From contig JABHZW010000033.1 in NCBI GenBank assembly GCA_018656005.1, forward strand, positions 1 through 37,655: a stretch of 37,655 nt of DNA. Direction: 5' to 3'. Positions 25,739 through 33,062 of the stretch are shown here, in pieces. Position 1 is the stretch's first letter. Each line of letters opens with the position of its first letter. This DNA is from Candidatus Pseudelusimicrobium marinum (GTDB lineage: Bacteria; Elusimicrobiota; Elusimicrobia; Elusimicrobiales; Elusimicrobiaceae). The notes beneath the pieces were generated by a model. The model was not told where the DNA came from, did not search any database, and saw only the letters and a program-made list of their open reading frames with translations. Made by a program: the position numbers and the translations under genes.

Positions 25739-25756
25739 CCGTACGGGATTCGAACC
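25732..25756 (-). other. tRNA 3'-end fragment (probable attachment-site core)
   Basis: On the minus strand GGTTCGAATCCCGTACGGGA followed by CCCCA reads as T-loop TTCGAAT, T-stem 3' half CCCGT, acceptor 3' half ACGGGAC, discriminator C and an encoded CCA. A C at position 73 is characteristic of tRNA-His. To the right the T-stem 5' half fails to pair (TCAGG instead of ACGGG) and no D-arm or 5' acceptor half is found, so this is a displaced 3' fragment rather than a working tRNA gene. Confidence 0.65.
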
Positions 25757-25856
25757 TGATAGCTTACAAGAGTCCAAAGCTACTAATCTGGGAAAAACCG
25801 AAAAAACAGGCAAAATACAGGGAAATTTTGAAGAAGAGAAGAACAGACAGCTAAGA

Positions 25857-25970
25857 ATGTTAGTTGAAATTGTATTTGAATCAGCTTGGGCCGAGGCAGT
25901 AAAGGAACAAAAAGAGAAGGAGAATCAAAATTCCCTAAAAAAACAACAGGGAATTAAAAAACAAGATTAG
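25857..25970 (+). CDS. Possible small charged protein or gene remnant at the element edge
   Basis: An open frame runs from the ATG at 25731 inside the tRNA-like fragment, but its first residues simply read through tRNA sequence. A shorter in-frame start at 25857 gives 37 residues (MLVEIVFESAWAEAVKEQ then a Lys/Gln/Glu-rich tail). No clear ribosome site. It could be the end of an integrase-type gene that lost its 5' part, or noise. Confidence 0.25.
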   Translation: MLVEIVFESAWAEAVKEQKEKENQNSLKKQQGIKKQD

Positions 25971-25999
25971 GGAATTATATTGGATTTATAGCAAAACTC

Positions 26000-26027
26000 T
26001 TGAATTTTAAAAAAGTTTTGTTATAAT
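26000..26027 (+). promoter_or_regulatory. Promoter for the first gene of the element
   Basis: TTGAAT (26000-26005), 16-bp spacer, TATAAT (26022-26027). The start near 26034 gives a leader of about 150 nt. A second TATAAT lies at 26163, just before the ribosome site. Confidence 0.65.
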
Positions 26028-26035
26028 ATGTTTAT

Positions 26036-26135
26036 GAGCTTTTTGGCAAGCTCGCTCGTTCGTGCAAAGATTTTATCAGCCATTAGATAATATAAACCTT
26101 TTCAAGTTTATTATCTAAACAAAAGATTACGAACG
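26036..26135 (+). promoter_or_regulatory. Structured 5' leader with nested hairpins
   Basis: Hairpin 1: GAGCTT/AAGCTC (26036-26053). Outer stem: CGTTCGT (26057-26063) with ACGAACG (26129-26135). Inner stem: TTAGATAATATAAAC (26083-26097) with GTTTATTATCTAA (26106-26118), with one bulge. All lie in the predicted leader of the gene at 26184, ending 49 nt before its start. Together with the promoter and the tRNA fragment this accounts for the 507-base gap after the autotransporter. Confidence 0.5.
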
Positions 26136-26183
26136 CAAAATAAAATATAGATAACAAACTTGTATAATCAGGAGGAATATATT

Positions 26184-26633
26184 ATGAAGAATATTGACTA
26201 TTTCAAACTTCAGGCAAAAAACCTATTCAGGGACTATAAAACAAAAAAACCATATGTTGATGATATTGATGGAGAAACTTATTATAAGTATACTCCTAAG
26301 TATTTTGATATAGATCAAATCTTTTTAGACTATGACTGGGATGAGGAAAAGTTTAGCTTAATGAATGCTCAACATCTTATTGCAAATATGGTTGGATTTA
26401 GAAAGTGGAATGACTTAATAAAAGCATCTGAAACAGAATTAGAACTCGCAAAGCTATTGTTTGATAACCAAGACAAAATTAGTATAGATGAATGGCAAGA
26501 CCATATAGGTGGAATAGCCATTAACAATAATGTTGTTTTGGATGATGAGAGCAAACTAGCCATATTTAAAAAAACCATTGTTAATGTAGATGGGCATAAA
26601 AGTATGTTTTCGAGTTATCGTATATCTAAGTAG
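26184..26633 (+). CDS. Unknown protein with a 'Gxxx-W' helical motif resembling glyoxalase-related domains
   Basis: 149 residues from the ATG at 26184, preceded by AGGAGG at optimal spacing; an in-frame ATG at 26160 lies before the ribosome site. The segment SLMNAQHLIANMVGFRKWNDLIKASETELELAK resembles the helical motif (AQ.LIA...GF..W..L) seen in glyoxalase-related small domains and in many mobile-element proteins. The second half shows no motif. It is the first gene on the plus strand of the element and is followed after 20 bases by a 50-residue gene. Function unknown. Confidence 0.7.
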   Translation: MKNIDYFKLQAKNLFRDYKTKKPYVDDIDGETYYKYTPKYFDIDQIFLDYDWDEEKFSLMNAQHLIANMVGFRKWNDLIKASETELELAKLLFDNQDKISIDEWQDHIGGIAINNNVVLDDESKLAIFKKTIVNVDGHKSMFSSYRISK

Positions 26634-26653
26634 TATATGTTTTGGAAAATATT

Positions 26654-26806
26654 ATGGATAAAGATGTTTTAAAGTTTAAAAAACATTTGGAAGATAAATA
26701 TAATGTTTCGATGACTTATGAAGATGCTACAGAGTCTATGAGAAACTTCTGTGGATTTTTTATGACACTTTATAAAATAGACCAGAGATTAAAAAAATAT
26801 AAATAG
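26654..26806 (+). CDS. 50-residue helical protein, unknown
   Basis: Starts MDKDVLKFKKHLEDKYNVSM and ends FFMTLYKIDQRLKKYK. It begins 20 bases after the upstream stop and is probably cotranscribed with it. The pattern (acidic helix, N-F-CGFF-L---D-R hydrophobic core) resembles small proteins commonly seen in mobile elements, but I cannot name a family. It ends 1 base short of the stop of the facing minus-strand gene, so the two operons are convergent without a terminator between them. Confidence 0.55.
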   Translation: MDKDVLKFKKHLEDKYNVSMTYEDATESMRNFCGFFMTLYKIDQRLKKYK

Positions 26807-26807
26807 C

Positions 26808-27668
26808 CTAATCGACTATTTTTTCAACTTGGATATCTTTAATGTTAAAGGTTATGGTTCCTTCTTTTTTAGGACTTATTTTCTTTTTATTTGTATCTCC
26901 AAGCATTGTATACTGTTCTTTTTTAGGAGGAGTAGGTAATGGGTTTAAGAGATCTGTGATTTGTATATTCTTAAATCCATTGGATGCTAAAACTTCTTTT
27001 AAATGTGTAATAGGATCCTTGTTTTTAGGTATTTTATGTTCCATTTGATTTAAATAGAAATTGTTATCGTCAATAAATCCTATAAATTGGTGATTAGAGG
27101 GGTGTTCACATGTAAAAGCATATTTAAAATACATGGAATGAACAATATCTTTAAATGATGTTGTGAATGTTTGTATGATTTTCTTAGTTCTTTTTTTTAT
27201 GGTAAATTTTTTATCTACAATAAACTTATTTTTATTTGTATGTAGTATAAAATAAAAGGTTTTTTTTATCATCATAAGATAAGCAATATCAACGCTTTTT
27301 CCATCTACAAGATATGCGGAGGTTGGGGGTATGTTTAAAGTTCTAGCTTTGCCTGATTTTAAATGTACAATATCAGTGTTTAAATTTAATGTTAAGATAT
27401 AGTTTGTTTTATCGTTACATACCACCAAATCTATTCTTTCTACATTTAAGTCTTTCTTTTTATTGTTAGTTATTACTAACTTGGAAATACATCCCCCGGG
27501 GTTGAAAATATCTCTGGTTGATGTAGGATTAATATGTATTTTTAGAAAAAAGCGGTCGTACAGATACATTATTACTTTATAAGAGATCCAGCCTACGAAA
27601 GGCACCAAAAACAAACCTGATAATACCTTATATTTCCCTAAAAAAATCTCAATATTATCCAACATCAT
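26808..27668 (-). CDS. Single-TM protein of unknown function, last gene of the restriction operon
   Basis: 286 residues. One or two hydrophobic helices near residues 14-38 (VLSGLFLVPFVGWISYKVIMYL), then a beta-rich soluble region (CISKLVITNNKKKDLNVERIDLVVC ... TLNLNTDIV) that looks like an immunoglobulin-type sandwich, followed by mixed sequence up to about 225 and a Lys/Pro-rich linker to a short C-terminal strand. Its ATG overlaps the upstream methyltransferase stop (ATGA), so it is translationally coupled to the modification genes. I know no standard restriction-modification subunit of this build; it may be a membrane-bound accessory factor. No catalytic motif seen. Confidence 0.65.
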   Translation of the reverse strand: MMLDNIEIFLGKYKVLSGLFLVPFVGWISYKVIMYLYDRFFLKIHINPTSTRDIFNPGGCISKLVITNNKKKDLNVERIDLVVCNDKTNYILTLNLNTDIVHLKSGKARTLNIPPTSAYLVDGKSVDIAYLMMIKKTFYFILHTNKNKFIVDKKFTIKKRTKKIIQTFTTSFKDIVHSMYFKYAFTCEHPSNHQFIGFIDDNNFYLNQMEHKIPKNKDPITHLKEVLASNGFKNIQITDLLNPLPTPPKKEQYTMLGDTNKKKISPKKEGTITFNIKDIQVEKIVD

Positions 27669-28738
27669 ATTTTATATCCTGTTTTTTTGAAGATATATAA
27701 TTGTTCTTTGATTTGTTTTTTTGTTTTAGATAAGCCATTGCTGTTGCTTTTAAATCGAGTGTAATCAAACTCAACCAACTCCACATTTCCATATTTGTTA
27801 AACAAGTTTAAAATTTTATCTTGCTCCATGATGCCCTCATTATTATAACTCAAAACCAAATATTTATATTTTACCTGTTTAATAACTTTTTCTAGTTCTT
27901 TTATTGCTAATTCCTTATTACAAAAATTAGATTTTTGTGTTTTATAATCCCTCATACCTGTTATACCCTTAATATCGGGATTATCATATTTTGCAATAGT
28001 TTCTAGTAAGTGATAATTAGGAGCATATTGTCTCTCATTATACGGAGGATCCAAATATAAAATATCTACATCTATATTATCTATGAGGTTTATACTATTT
28101 TCATTAAATGAAAGATTGTTTTTATTGTTAGAAATTATTTGTATTGTTCTTAATCTAAAATCCTTTAATGCTCTTGGATCCCATTTTTTTCTAAAAGCAG
28201 CATATACTCCAGATATGTTTGCATAAAAAGGGACACTTTCTATTAAACATGCTAGAAGTATAAAATATTCATTTTCATTTATGTCTTTTTCTTTATACCA
28301 TTCTTCTATTTTTGTTCTAATAGAGTCTATTTTCTGAGCATTTTTATCTGAAAAATACATTCTTGGAATTTCTAAGGATTTACTGCCTAAAGGAGAGTAG
28401 TTTTTATAAATAAAACCATCTATGAGAGGTAAATTATTTAAATAACCAATTACTATATCTAATGGTTCCTCAAATAAACGGTCAGAATTAATGTTTATTT
28501 TAGATAATAAGTTTTTGAATTTAGGTTCTTCATTATTTACTATATATGCTTTTTGTAAACAATACGAAAAATATAATAAATCAGACGATATTATTTTGTA
28601 ATTTAATTTTTTGAAGAATCTAGCTACATTTGTTGTTCCAGAGAAAAAATCACAAAAAGAGTTCCCTGATATGTGTCTTTCCTTTAAGACATCATATATA
28701 GCATGGATTAGATTTTCCTTGTTCCCTATAAATCTCAT
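27665..28738 (-). CDS. DNA adenine-N6 methyltransferase, D12 (alpha) class, second modification gene
   Basis: 357 residues. Transfers a methyl group from S-adenosylmethionine to adenine N6. The N-terminal FIGNKENLIHAI corresponds to motif X, FCDFFSGTTNVARFF is the SAM-binding motif I, and DILYLDPPYNERQYAPNYH the catalytic DPPY motif IV. The target-recognition insert lies between about residues 60 and 210. It overlaps the first methyltransferase gene by 47 bases in another frame. Two different alpha-class adenine methyltransferases in one system are typical of restriction systems with an asymmetric (type IIS-like) target, each modifying one strand. Confidence 0.9.
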   Translation of the reverse strand: MRFIGNKENLIHAIYDVLKERHISGNSFCDFFSGTTNVARFFKKLNYKIISSDLLYFSYCLQKAYIVNNEEPKFKNLLSKININSDRLFEEPLDIVIGYLNNLPLIDGFIYKNYSPLGSKSLEIPRMYFSDKNAQKIDSIRTKIEEWYKEKDINENEYFILLACLIESVPFYANISGVYAAFRKKWDPRALKDFRLRTIQIISNNKNNLSFNENSINLIDNIDVDILYLDPPYNERQYAPNYHLLETIAKYDNPDIKGITGMRDYKTQKSNFCNKELAIKELEKVIKQVKYKYLVLSYNNEGIMEQDKILNLFNKYGNVELVEFDYTRFKSNSNGLSKTKKQIKEQLYIFKKTGYKI

Positions 28739-29669
28739 GTGTGTTTTCCTGTGTCATATCAAATAGAGTTAGTTCTTTCTCTATCTTTGGTTTATAATTA
28801 GTTATTAGAACTTCAACTGTCTTGTCGGTATCATTAAAAGAAGTTTGATAGTTTGAGTTAGAATAGTTTTTAGCTATATAGTTGATTACATAATTATTTT
28901 TATTTAACCAATCTTTTAAAATATTATTAATTTTTCCTTTATGTTCCAAAACATTAGATAATGCAAATTTAATTTTCTTTTTGTTTAAATTATCTAGTAA
29001 ATCAAGTAGTTTTTTCTCTTCTTTAAGACCCCAACCTTTAAAACCTCTTTTTCCGTCGTTATATGTTCCTGTGGTTATTAAGTATGGTGGATCGCAATAA
29101 ACAAAATCATTGGAATCAAATTTATCAAATTTTATTTCGTCGAAGGAATTATTAAATATTTCAACATTTGATTCCTGTATTTTTTTAACAAATTTTTCCA
29201 ATTTTTTTTCTATTGATATATTAAAACTGCTTCTGTTTTTACCGAAAGGATTGTTAAATTCATGACTATTATTGAATCTTATTTGATGATTAAAGGAGTA
29301 TGATGTTAAAACGAACAAATCTAACGGGTTTTTATTATTGTTATAAAGTTGTCTTAGTTTTTTATAACCATCATCATTAGTCTTGGATAAATTATATGTG
29401 TTTATTCTAGAGTTTACATGTTCTATTACACTGGAATATGATTTTTTCTGAAACTCTTTATATAAATCAGTTAGATATGTTAAGTTATCGTTTAAAATAA
29501 CTTTTTTTGCCTTTGTGTTTAGTCCTACATTACAGCCACCTGCAAACAGGTCAATAAAAGTACCAATATTCTCTGGAAACAGAGGAAGTATTTGCTTTAA
29601 TATCTTTTGCTTACCTCCTATGTAATTTAGAGGTGAGCTAATAAAGTTATGTTTTTCATTTATTTTCAT
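28692..29669 (-). CDS. DNA adenine-N6 methyltransferase, D12 (alpha/Dam-like) class, first modification gene
   Basis: 325 residues from the ATG at 29669 (a TTG at 29681 is in frame, but GGGGAAAG is placed correctly for the ATG). Seen: SSPLNYIGGKQKILKQIL (motif X), GTFIDLFAGGCNVGLN (motif I, SAM binding) and FVYCDPPYLITTG (motif IV), the layout of Dam and EcoRV-type methylases. Its ATG overlaps the restriction gene stop (ATGA), so methylase synthesis depends on ribosomes finishing the nuclease gene. It differs from the second methyltransferase in the recognition region (about residues 65-165), consistent with two half-sites or two strands. Confidence 0.92.
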   Translation of the reverse strand: MKINEKHNFISSPLNYIGGKQKILKQILPLFPENIGTFIDLFAGGCNVGLNTKAKKVILNDNLTYLTDLYKEFQKKSYSSVIEHVNSRINTYNLSKTNDDGYKKLRQLYNNNKNPLDLFVLTSYSFNHQIRFNNSHEFNNPFGKNRSSFNISIEKKLEKFVKKIQESNVEIFNNSFDEIKFDKFDSNDFVYCDPPYLITTGTYNDGKRGFKGWGLKEEKKLLDLLDNLNKKKIKFALSNVLEHKGKINNILKDWLNKNNYVINYIAKNYSNSNYQTSFNDTDKTVEVLITNYKPKIEKELTLFDMTQENTHEIYREQGKSNPCYI

Positions 29670-31054
29670 TTCTTTCCCCAAAAATCTATCAAATTTTTAA
29701 TGGCTTCTTTAAAAATATCCGGAGCCTTAACTCCAAGAACTAGTTTACCATTTTCATTTAATAAAAATCCTACTTCTATTTCTATAATTTTTTCTGTTGT
29801 GCTTCCATACAAAATAACAGTTCTCTTTATCTTAAATTTTGGATAATGTTTTTTTATGTAGTTTTTTTCAATATAGTTATAGTTTTTAAGCTCTTGTATC
29901 CCATTAGCTCTAAACTGATATTTTTTGCCCTCTATGTTTATTATCTCACTTCTATCAAAGTCTATCAATATAAGATCTGGGATATGTACAATTTTACTCT
30001 TATCTCCTGCTTTGTATTTTTCTCTATCAGAGTATTTTTGAAGAGGAATATGCTCTCCCTTTGCGGTTAGAAAATAACCTTTTTCACAACCGGCATGGTT
30101 TTCAAAAATAGATTCACCTTTTGTAAAATTATCTACAACTATATGTATAAAAATAGTCCCTAATTTTTCACCATCTTTGTCATATTTCCAATACAATTTA
30201 TTTTCTTTAGATTTTGGAACTTTTAGTCCATCAATATTAATTCCTAAATCATTAGCTATTGATATAAATTTATTCCCTGGGGTCAAATGTTTTTGCTTTA
30301 ATCCGTGGTGAGTTATGGTAATATTTCTATTCCAACCTAGCTTTCTTAATACTGCAGAAATAATACTTAATGCTCCTATGTTTGGATCGTAAGATAGGCC
30401 ATTAGATTTAAAAAGTCTTCCTGATACTGTTATTCTCAAACATTTTTTATTTATTAAAATGGGAACGTTGGTTTTATTAGGTTTTTTCATTTCAGACTTT
30501 ACTTTAATAAGTTCTTCCACTGATGTAAAAGGTTTAAAAATATTCTTATCTAGCTTCTTGCCTAATATTTCAACACCTAATGTTAAAAGTAATCTAGTTC
30601 CAAAAATGGATGTTTTAGTGGGTTTTTCTTTTTGCTCTACTTGTAGATTATAGAGCATTATTTTCTTAACATTAGGATAATATTTCTCAATTAATACAAA
30701 TTTTGAACATCGTTGATAAACTCCTGTGTTTCGACTTTCTTTATCGTCTGTTTTTGTTTCTTCGATAATATATAAAGGAGTGTCTTTTTGTGTAGGTTCT
30801 TTTTCTTGATGAAAAACTAAAAAATCAACGAAACTAGAGTATCCACTAACAATTTTTATATAGATTTTATCTACTATATTACAGCGAAATCCAATTACTT
30901 CATAAGTGAAGTTGAATTCACCATTTTTGAGTATTGGAAGTATCTGTAATTTACTGCCAAAAGCCCCTATTTTCTTATCTTTTGCAAATTCAGATAACAT
31001 AGTTTCTAAAACTTTCTTTTTGGGTCTTTCTTCAGTTAAAATCCATAAATTCAT
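29666..31054 (-). CDS. Putative type II restriction endonuclease, PD-(D/E)XK fold
   Basis: 462 residues from the ATG at 31054, chosen over a GTG at 31063 because AAGG lies 9 bases upstream of the ATG. I assign it by context and by one motif: SSFVDFLVFHQ (Asp77), 21 residues, then LYIIEETKTDD (Glu99-Thr-Lys101), fitting the PD-(D/E)XK nuclease core, followed by helix NTGVYQRCSKFVLI. The remaining 350 residues would hold target recognition; a second basic/aromatic region (NIEGKKYQFRANGIQELKNYNYIEK) is also seen. It leads an overlapping operon with two adenine methyltransferases. Known type IIS systems such as FokI and MboII have matching double modification. Specificity cannot be read from the sequence. 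Confidence 0.72.
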   Translation of the reverse strand: MNLWILTEERPKKKVLETMLSEFAKDKKIGAFGSKLQILPILKNGEFNFTYEVIGFRCNIVDKIYIKIVSGYSSFVDFLVFHQEKEPTQKDTPLYIIEETKTDDKESRNTGVYQRCSKFVLIEKYYPNVKKIMLYNLQVEQKEKPTKTSIFGTRLLLTLGVEILGKKLDKNIFKPFTSVEELIKVKSEMKKPNKTNVPILINKKCLRITVSGRLFKSNGLSYDPNIGALSIISAVLRKLGWNRNITITHHGLKQKHLTPGNKFISIANDLGINIDGLKVPKSKENKLYWKYDKDGEKLGTIFIHIVVDNFTKGESIFENHAGCEKGYFLTAKGEHIPLQKYSDREKYKAGDKSKIVHIPDLILIDFDRSEIINIEGKKYQFRANGIQELKNYNYIEKNYIKKHYPKFKIKRTVILYGSTTEKIIEIEVGFLLNENGKLVLGVKAPDIFKEAIKNLIDFWGKK

Positions 31055-31086
31055 TATATTCACCCTTATTTTATGTTTATTATAAA

Positions 31087-31092
31087 ATTATA
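31087..31092 (-). promoter_or_regulatory. -10 box before the restriction gene
   Basis: TATAAT on the minus strand in the 64-base gap between the GIY-YIG gene and the restriction gene, 33 bases before its ATG. The -35 region is poor, so the operon may be fed mainly by read-through from the GIY-YIG promoter. Confidence 0.4.
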
Positions 31093-31118
31093 GTATATTA
31101 ATGTATTTTCATTTTTAA

Positions 31119-31934
31119 CTAATTTCTATTATATCCAAAGTCTCGGGATAAGAGGGCTTTTTTCCAATAGTTTTCTCGATCTATTATGATTTTGTTATCA
31201 GTTTTTATCGAACGATATTCTAGAAGAGTGAATTTAAAATTTTCTTTGGCATAATTTTGATTTTGCTGTTTTATCAATTCTTTTAATCCCTCGTTCCAAC
31301 CATGTCCGGTTTCTATATAGCATCGCCATCTATCCCAAAGGTTGCCGTCGTTTTTATAAGCAGAACCCACATATTTCTTACCAGTTTTTGTGTCAGCAAT
31401 TAAATAAATACCTTTTACACTTTTAAGTGCAGCTTTCCAGTCTTTTTTCTGAGTTTTTATGATATTCTCAAGCTCTGTAAATTGTAAATCTATGTTTTCA
31501 AAACCTGGAAAACTTCGTCCACTATATTTTTCTTTTAAAACTTCGTGAACCACAATGTTGTCGTAAATGTTTTCTAAATTTAGTCTTTTATTTTGAGTTT
31601 TGGAAGAAAATTCTACTTTTAGTCGACCTATTAGACTTTTTCCGATATTTAATAATTTTATTTTATAGAGATGTGCTTTTTTGGGATCTCTACCTAAAAC
31701 TTCATAAATTCCACCGAATAACCAAACATCTTTTTCATGGTAAAATCTCATAAATGAAATAATATATTTTCTGTTGAAACAATTCCTTTTACCTCGCCAA
31801 GCATTCCAATGATCCCACTTGTTTTTATCCTGTGCAAAAACATCTAATGGTTCATCGTGTCCATTATAAACAGCTAAATGTATTTTGTAATCCTTCAAGT
31901 TTTTTATTGATAGTACTTCTGATAGTTTTATCAT
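31119..31934 (-). CDS. GIY-YIG family nuclease with N-terminal accessory domain
   Basis: 271 residues. The C-terminal half is a GIY-YIG endonuclease: KGIYLIADTKTGKKYVGSAY (the GIY and YVG tyrosines), the conserved Arg in NLWDRWRCYI, and the catalytic Glu in DRENYWKKALLS. The N-terminal 150 residues (PLDVFAQDKNKWDHWNAWRGKR ... VWLFGGIYEVLGR) form a domain shared with other stand-alone bacterial GIY-YIG proteins, probably for DNA or modified-base recognition. AAAGGGG before the ATG is a good ribosome site. It is transcribed toward the restriction operon 64 bases downstream and has a 235-nt leader with a terminator/antiterminator fold. It may be a second nuclease of the defence operon or a homing-type enzyme. 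Confidence 0.85.
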   Translation of the reverse strand: MIKLSEVLSIKNLKDYKIHLAVYNGHDEPLDVFAQDKNKWDHWNAWRGKRNCFNRKYIISFMRFYHEKDVWLFGGIYEVLGRDPKKAHLYKIKLLNIGKSLIGRLKVEFSSKTQNKRLNLENIYDNIVVHEVLKEKYSGRSFPGFENIDLQFTELENIIKTQKKDWKAALKSVKGIYLIADTKTGKKYVGSAYKNDGNLWDRWRCYIETGHGWNEGLKELIKQQNQNYAKENFKFTLLEYRSIKTDNKIIIDRENYWKKALLSRDFGYNRN

Positions 31935-31970
31935 CTTTTACCCCTTTGCACCGCCCCCCGATTTAAACAT

Positions 31971-32077
31971 AAAAAAGGGACGATGACATAATGAGGATCT
32001 CGAAACTCCCAAAATGTACATCGCCCCGCCGTACTAAAAAGCACGGCAAAGTAGGCGACGATTTTGGCTTCGAGATC
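31971..32077 (-). promoter_or_regulatory. Terminator/antiterminator switch in the GIY-YIG leader RNA
   Basis: On the minus-strand transcript: P1 GATCTCGAA (32077-32069) with TTCGAGATC (32004-31996), P2 GTCGCC (32059-32054) with GGCGAT (32025-32020), P3 GCCGTGC/GTACGGC (32047-32028). Alternatively GGGGCGATGTACAT (32027-32014) pairs with ATGTCATCGTCCC (31989-31977), with one bulge and one G-U, followed by six T (31976-31971): an intrinsic terminator. P2 and the terminator use the same bases, so only one can form. A further hairpin GTTATTC/GAATAAC lies upstream at 32105-32123. Confidence 0.65.
31988..32006. repeat. 19-bp dispersed repeat, copy 1
   Basis: ATAATGAGGATCTCGAAAC, identical to 37405-37423. 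On the minus strand it is the terminator loop and P1 3' arm of the GIY-YIG leader. Confidence 0.85.
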
Positions 32078-32151
32078 GTTTTACCAGTTGCCTAGCAAAA
32101 CAGCGTTATTCCGTTAGAATAACTCCAAAAATCAGTCTAAATTTTAAACTC

Positions 32152-32217
32152 TTGACCCATATGGATCACATAGACATTATATAACATTCTTCGCAGGTAA
32201 AGTCTAATTTGTATAAT
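32152..32217. promoter_or_regulatory. Overlapping divergent promoters for the GIY-YIG gene and the 32225 gene
   Basis: The hexamer at 32176-32181 reads TATAAT on the minus strand, starting the GIY-YIG leader near 32169. On the plus strand TTGACC (32152-32157) sits 18 bp from the same bases read as ATTATA. A second plus-strand TATAAT (32212-32217) is 7 bases from the ATG at 32225, a leaderless arrangement. Sharing one -10 region would make the two directions compete. Confidence 0.5.
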
Positions 32218-32224
32218 GATGTTT

Positions 32225-32977
32225 ATGGAGATAAAATTTGTAGCAGAAAACATTAGTTTTGATAAAAAAGGCAAATCGTCAAGATATGCCGAATTTGTTT
32301 CTACATGGAAAGGAATACAAGAATATAAGAAAAATGGTTTTTCTGTGCCTGATAAGAAGACATATGAGTTATATCAAGCGTTAAAGCTTAATGATGATTT
32401 TACTACAGAAGTTGAAAGGTTTAGAAAAAAACATTCTATCCCAGATAATGTTAATTATAATGAGTTTCTTAAAATTATAAATCCAAAAAACAGAAAAAGA
32501 ACTAATGCTATGGCAAAAGGCTTATCGAATATTGAACATAAGTATAGTATGCACAGATTAGTGCAGATGAATTTAGATTGTTTGTTTATAGGTGGATTTG
32601 TATTAGTAAATCAAATACCGAATATTTCAATAAGAGTTTTTAGGAAAAAAGATGAAACATATGAACCTTTCTGGTGGAATAGATTGCAAGATAGAAGTAT
32701 AAATATACAAATAGCATCATCTACGGTTAATGAAAACCAAATAATAGAGTTTCTTAAAGAAAATAAAAAAGAATTAAAAAAACAAATTAAAAAAATAGAA
32801 AAAATAGAATTTCCAAACATAAATGCAAGAGACTTGAGTTTTATTAAAGAGAAAAAAAGAAAAACATATTATAATATGGCGAATGATAATAAGGTTTTAG
32901 ATGAGTCTGGTATTAGAATGGCTTATTTAAGAGCCAAAAGAAAAATAAATAATTTGTTCAAAAAAAATAATCTTTAA
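32225..32977 (+). CDS. Unknown basic phage-region protein
   Basis: 250 residues from the ATG at 32225; two earlier in-frame ATGs (32216, 32219) overlap the -10 box. Mixed alpha/beta, strongly basic, with Lys/Arg-rich stretches (NPKNRKRTNAMAKG, KKELKKQIKKIEKIEF, KEKKRKTYYNM, RAKRKINNLFKK) consistent with nucleic-acid binding. No motif that I recognise. First gene of the plus-strand packaging region and divergent from the GIY-YIG gene, so it could be an early regulator or a replication protein. Followed by 85 bases with the AAGGAG of the next gene. Confidence 0.65.
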   Translation: MEIKFVAENISFDKKGKSSRYAEFVSTWKGIQEYKKNGFSVPDKKTYELYQALKLNDDFTTEVERFRKKHSIPDNVNYNEFLKIINPKNRKRTNAMAKGLSNIEHKYSMHRLVQMNLDCLFIGGFVLVNQIPNISIRVFRKKDETYEPFWWNRLQDRSINIQIASSTVNENQIIEFLKENKKELKKQIKKIEKIEFPNINARDLSFIKEKKRKTYYNMANDNKVLDESGIRMAYLRAKRKINNLFKKNNL

Positions 32978-33062
32978 CATTTTTTCATTGATTCCTTGTT
33001 CTGTCGCAAAATAAATTATTCCGGTATCATATAAGTATAAACTTTAAAAAAGGAGTACTTGT

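Noticed and set aside
25760-25800. Continuation of the tRNA-like sequence as a full tRNA or the 3' end of a tmRNA
   Set aside because: The anticodon stem does not pair, the T-stem 5' half is wrong and no 5' acceptor half or tag-peptide frame is found nearby, so only the 3' end is tRNA-like.
26036-26183. Retron-type msr/msd RNA
   Set aside because: No reverse transcriptase gene (YxDD motif) is found next to it or elsewhere in the window.
31054-31934. Controller (C-protein) gene for the restriction system
   Set aside because: No small HTH frame lies near the restriction operon; the XRE genes at 7.5-13 kb are too far away and outside the element.
31935-32215. CRISPR array, tracrRNA or omega/guide RNA in the structured gap
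   Set aside because: There is no repeat-spacer periodicity and no Cas9, IscB or TnpB gene in the window; the stems are explained by a leader attenuator of the GIY-YIG gene.
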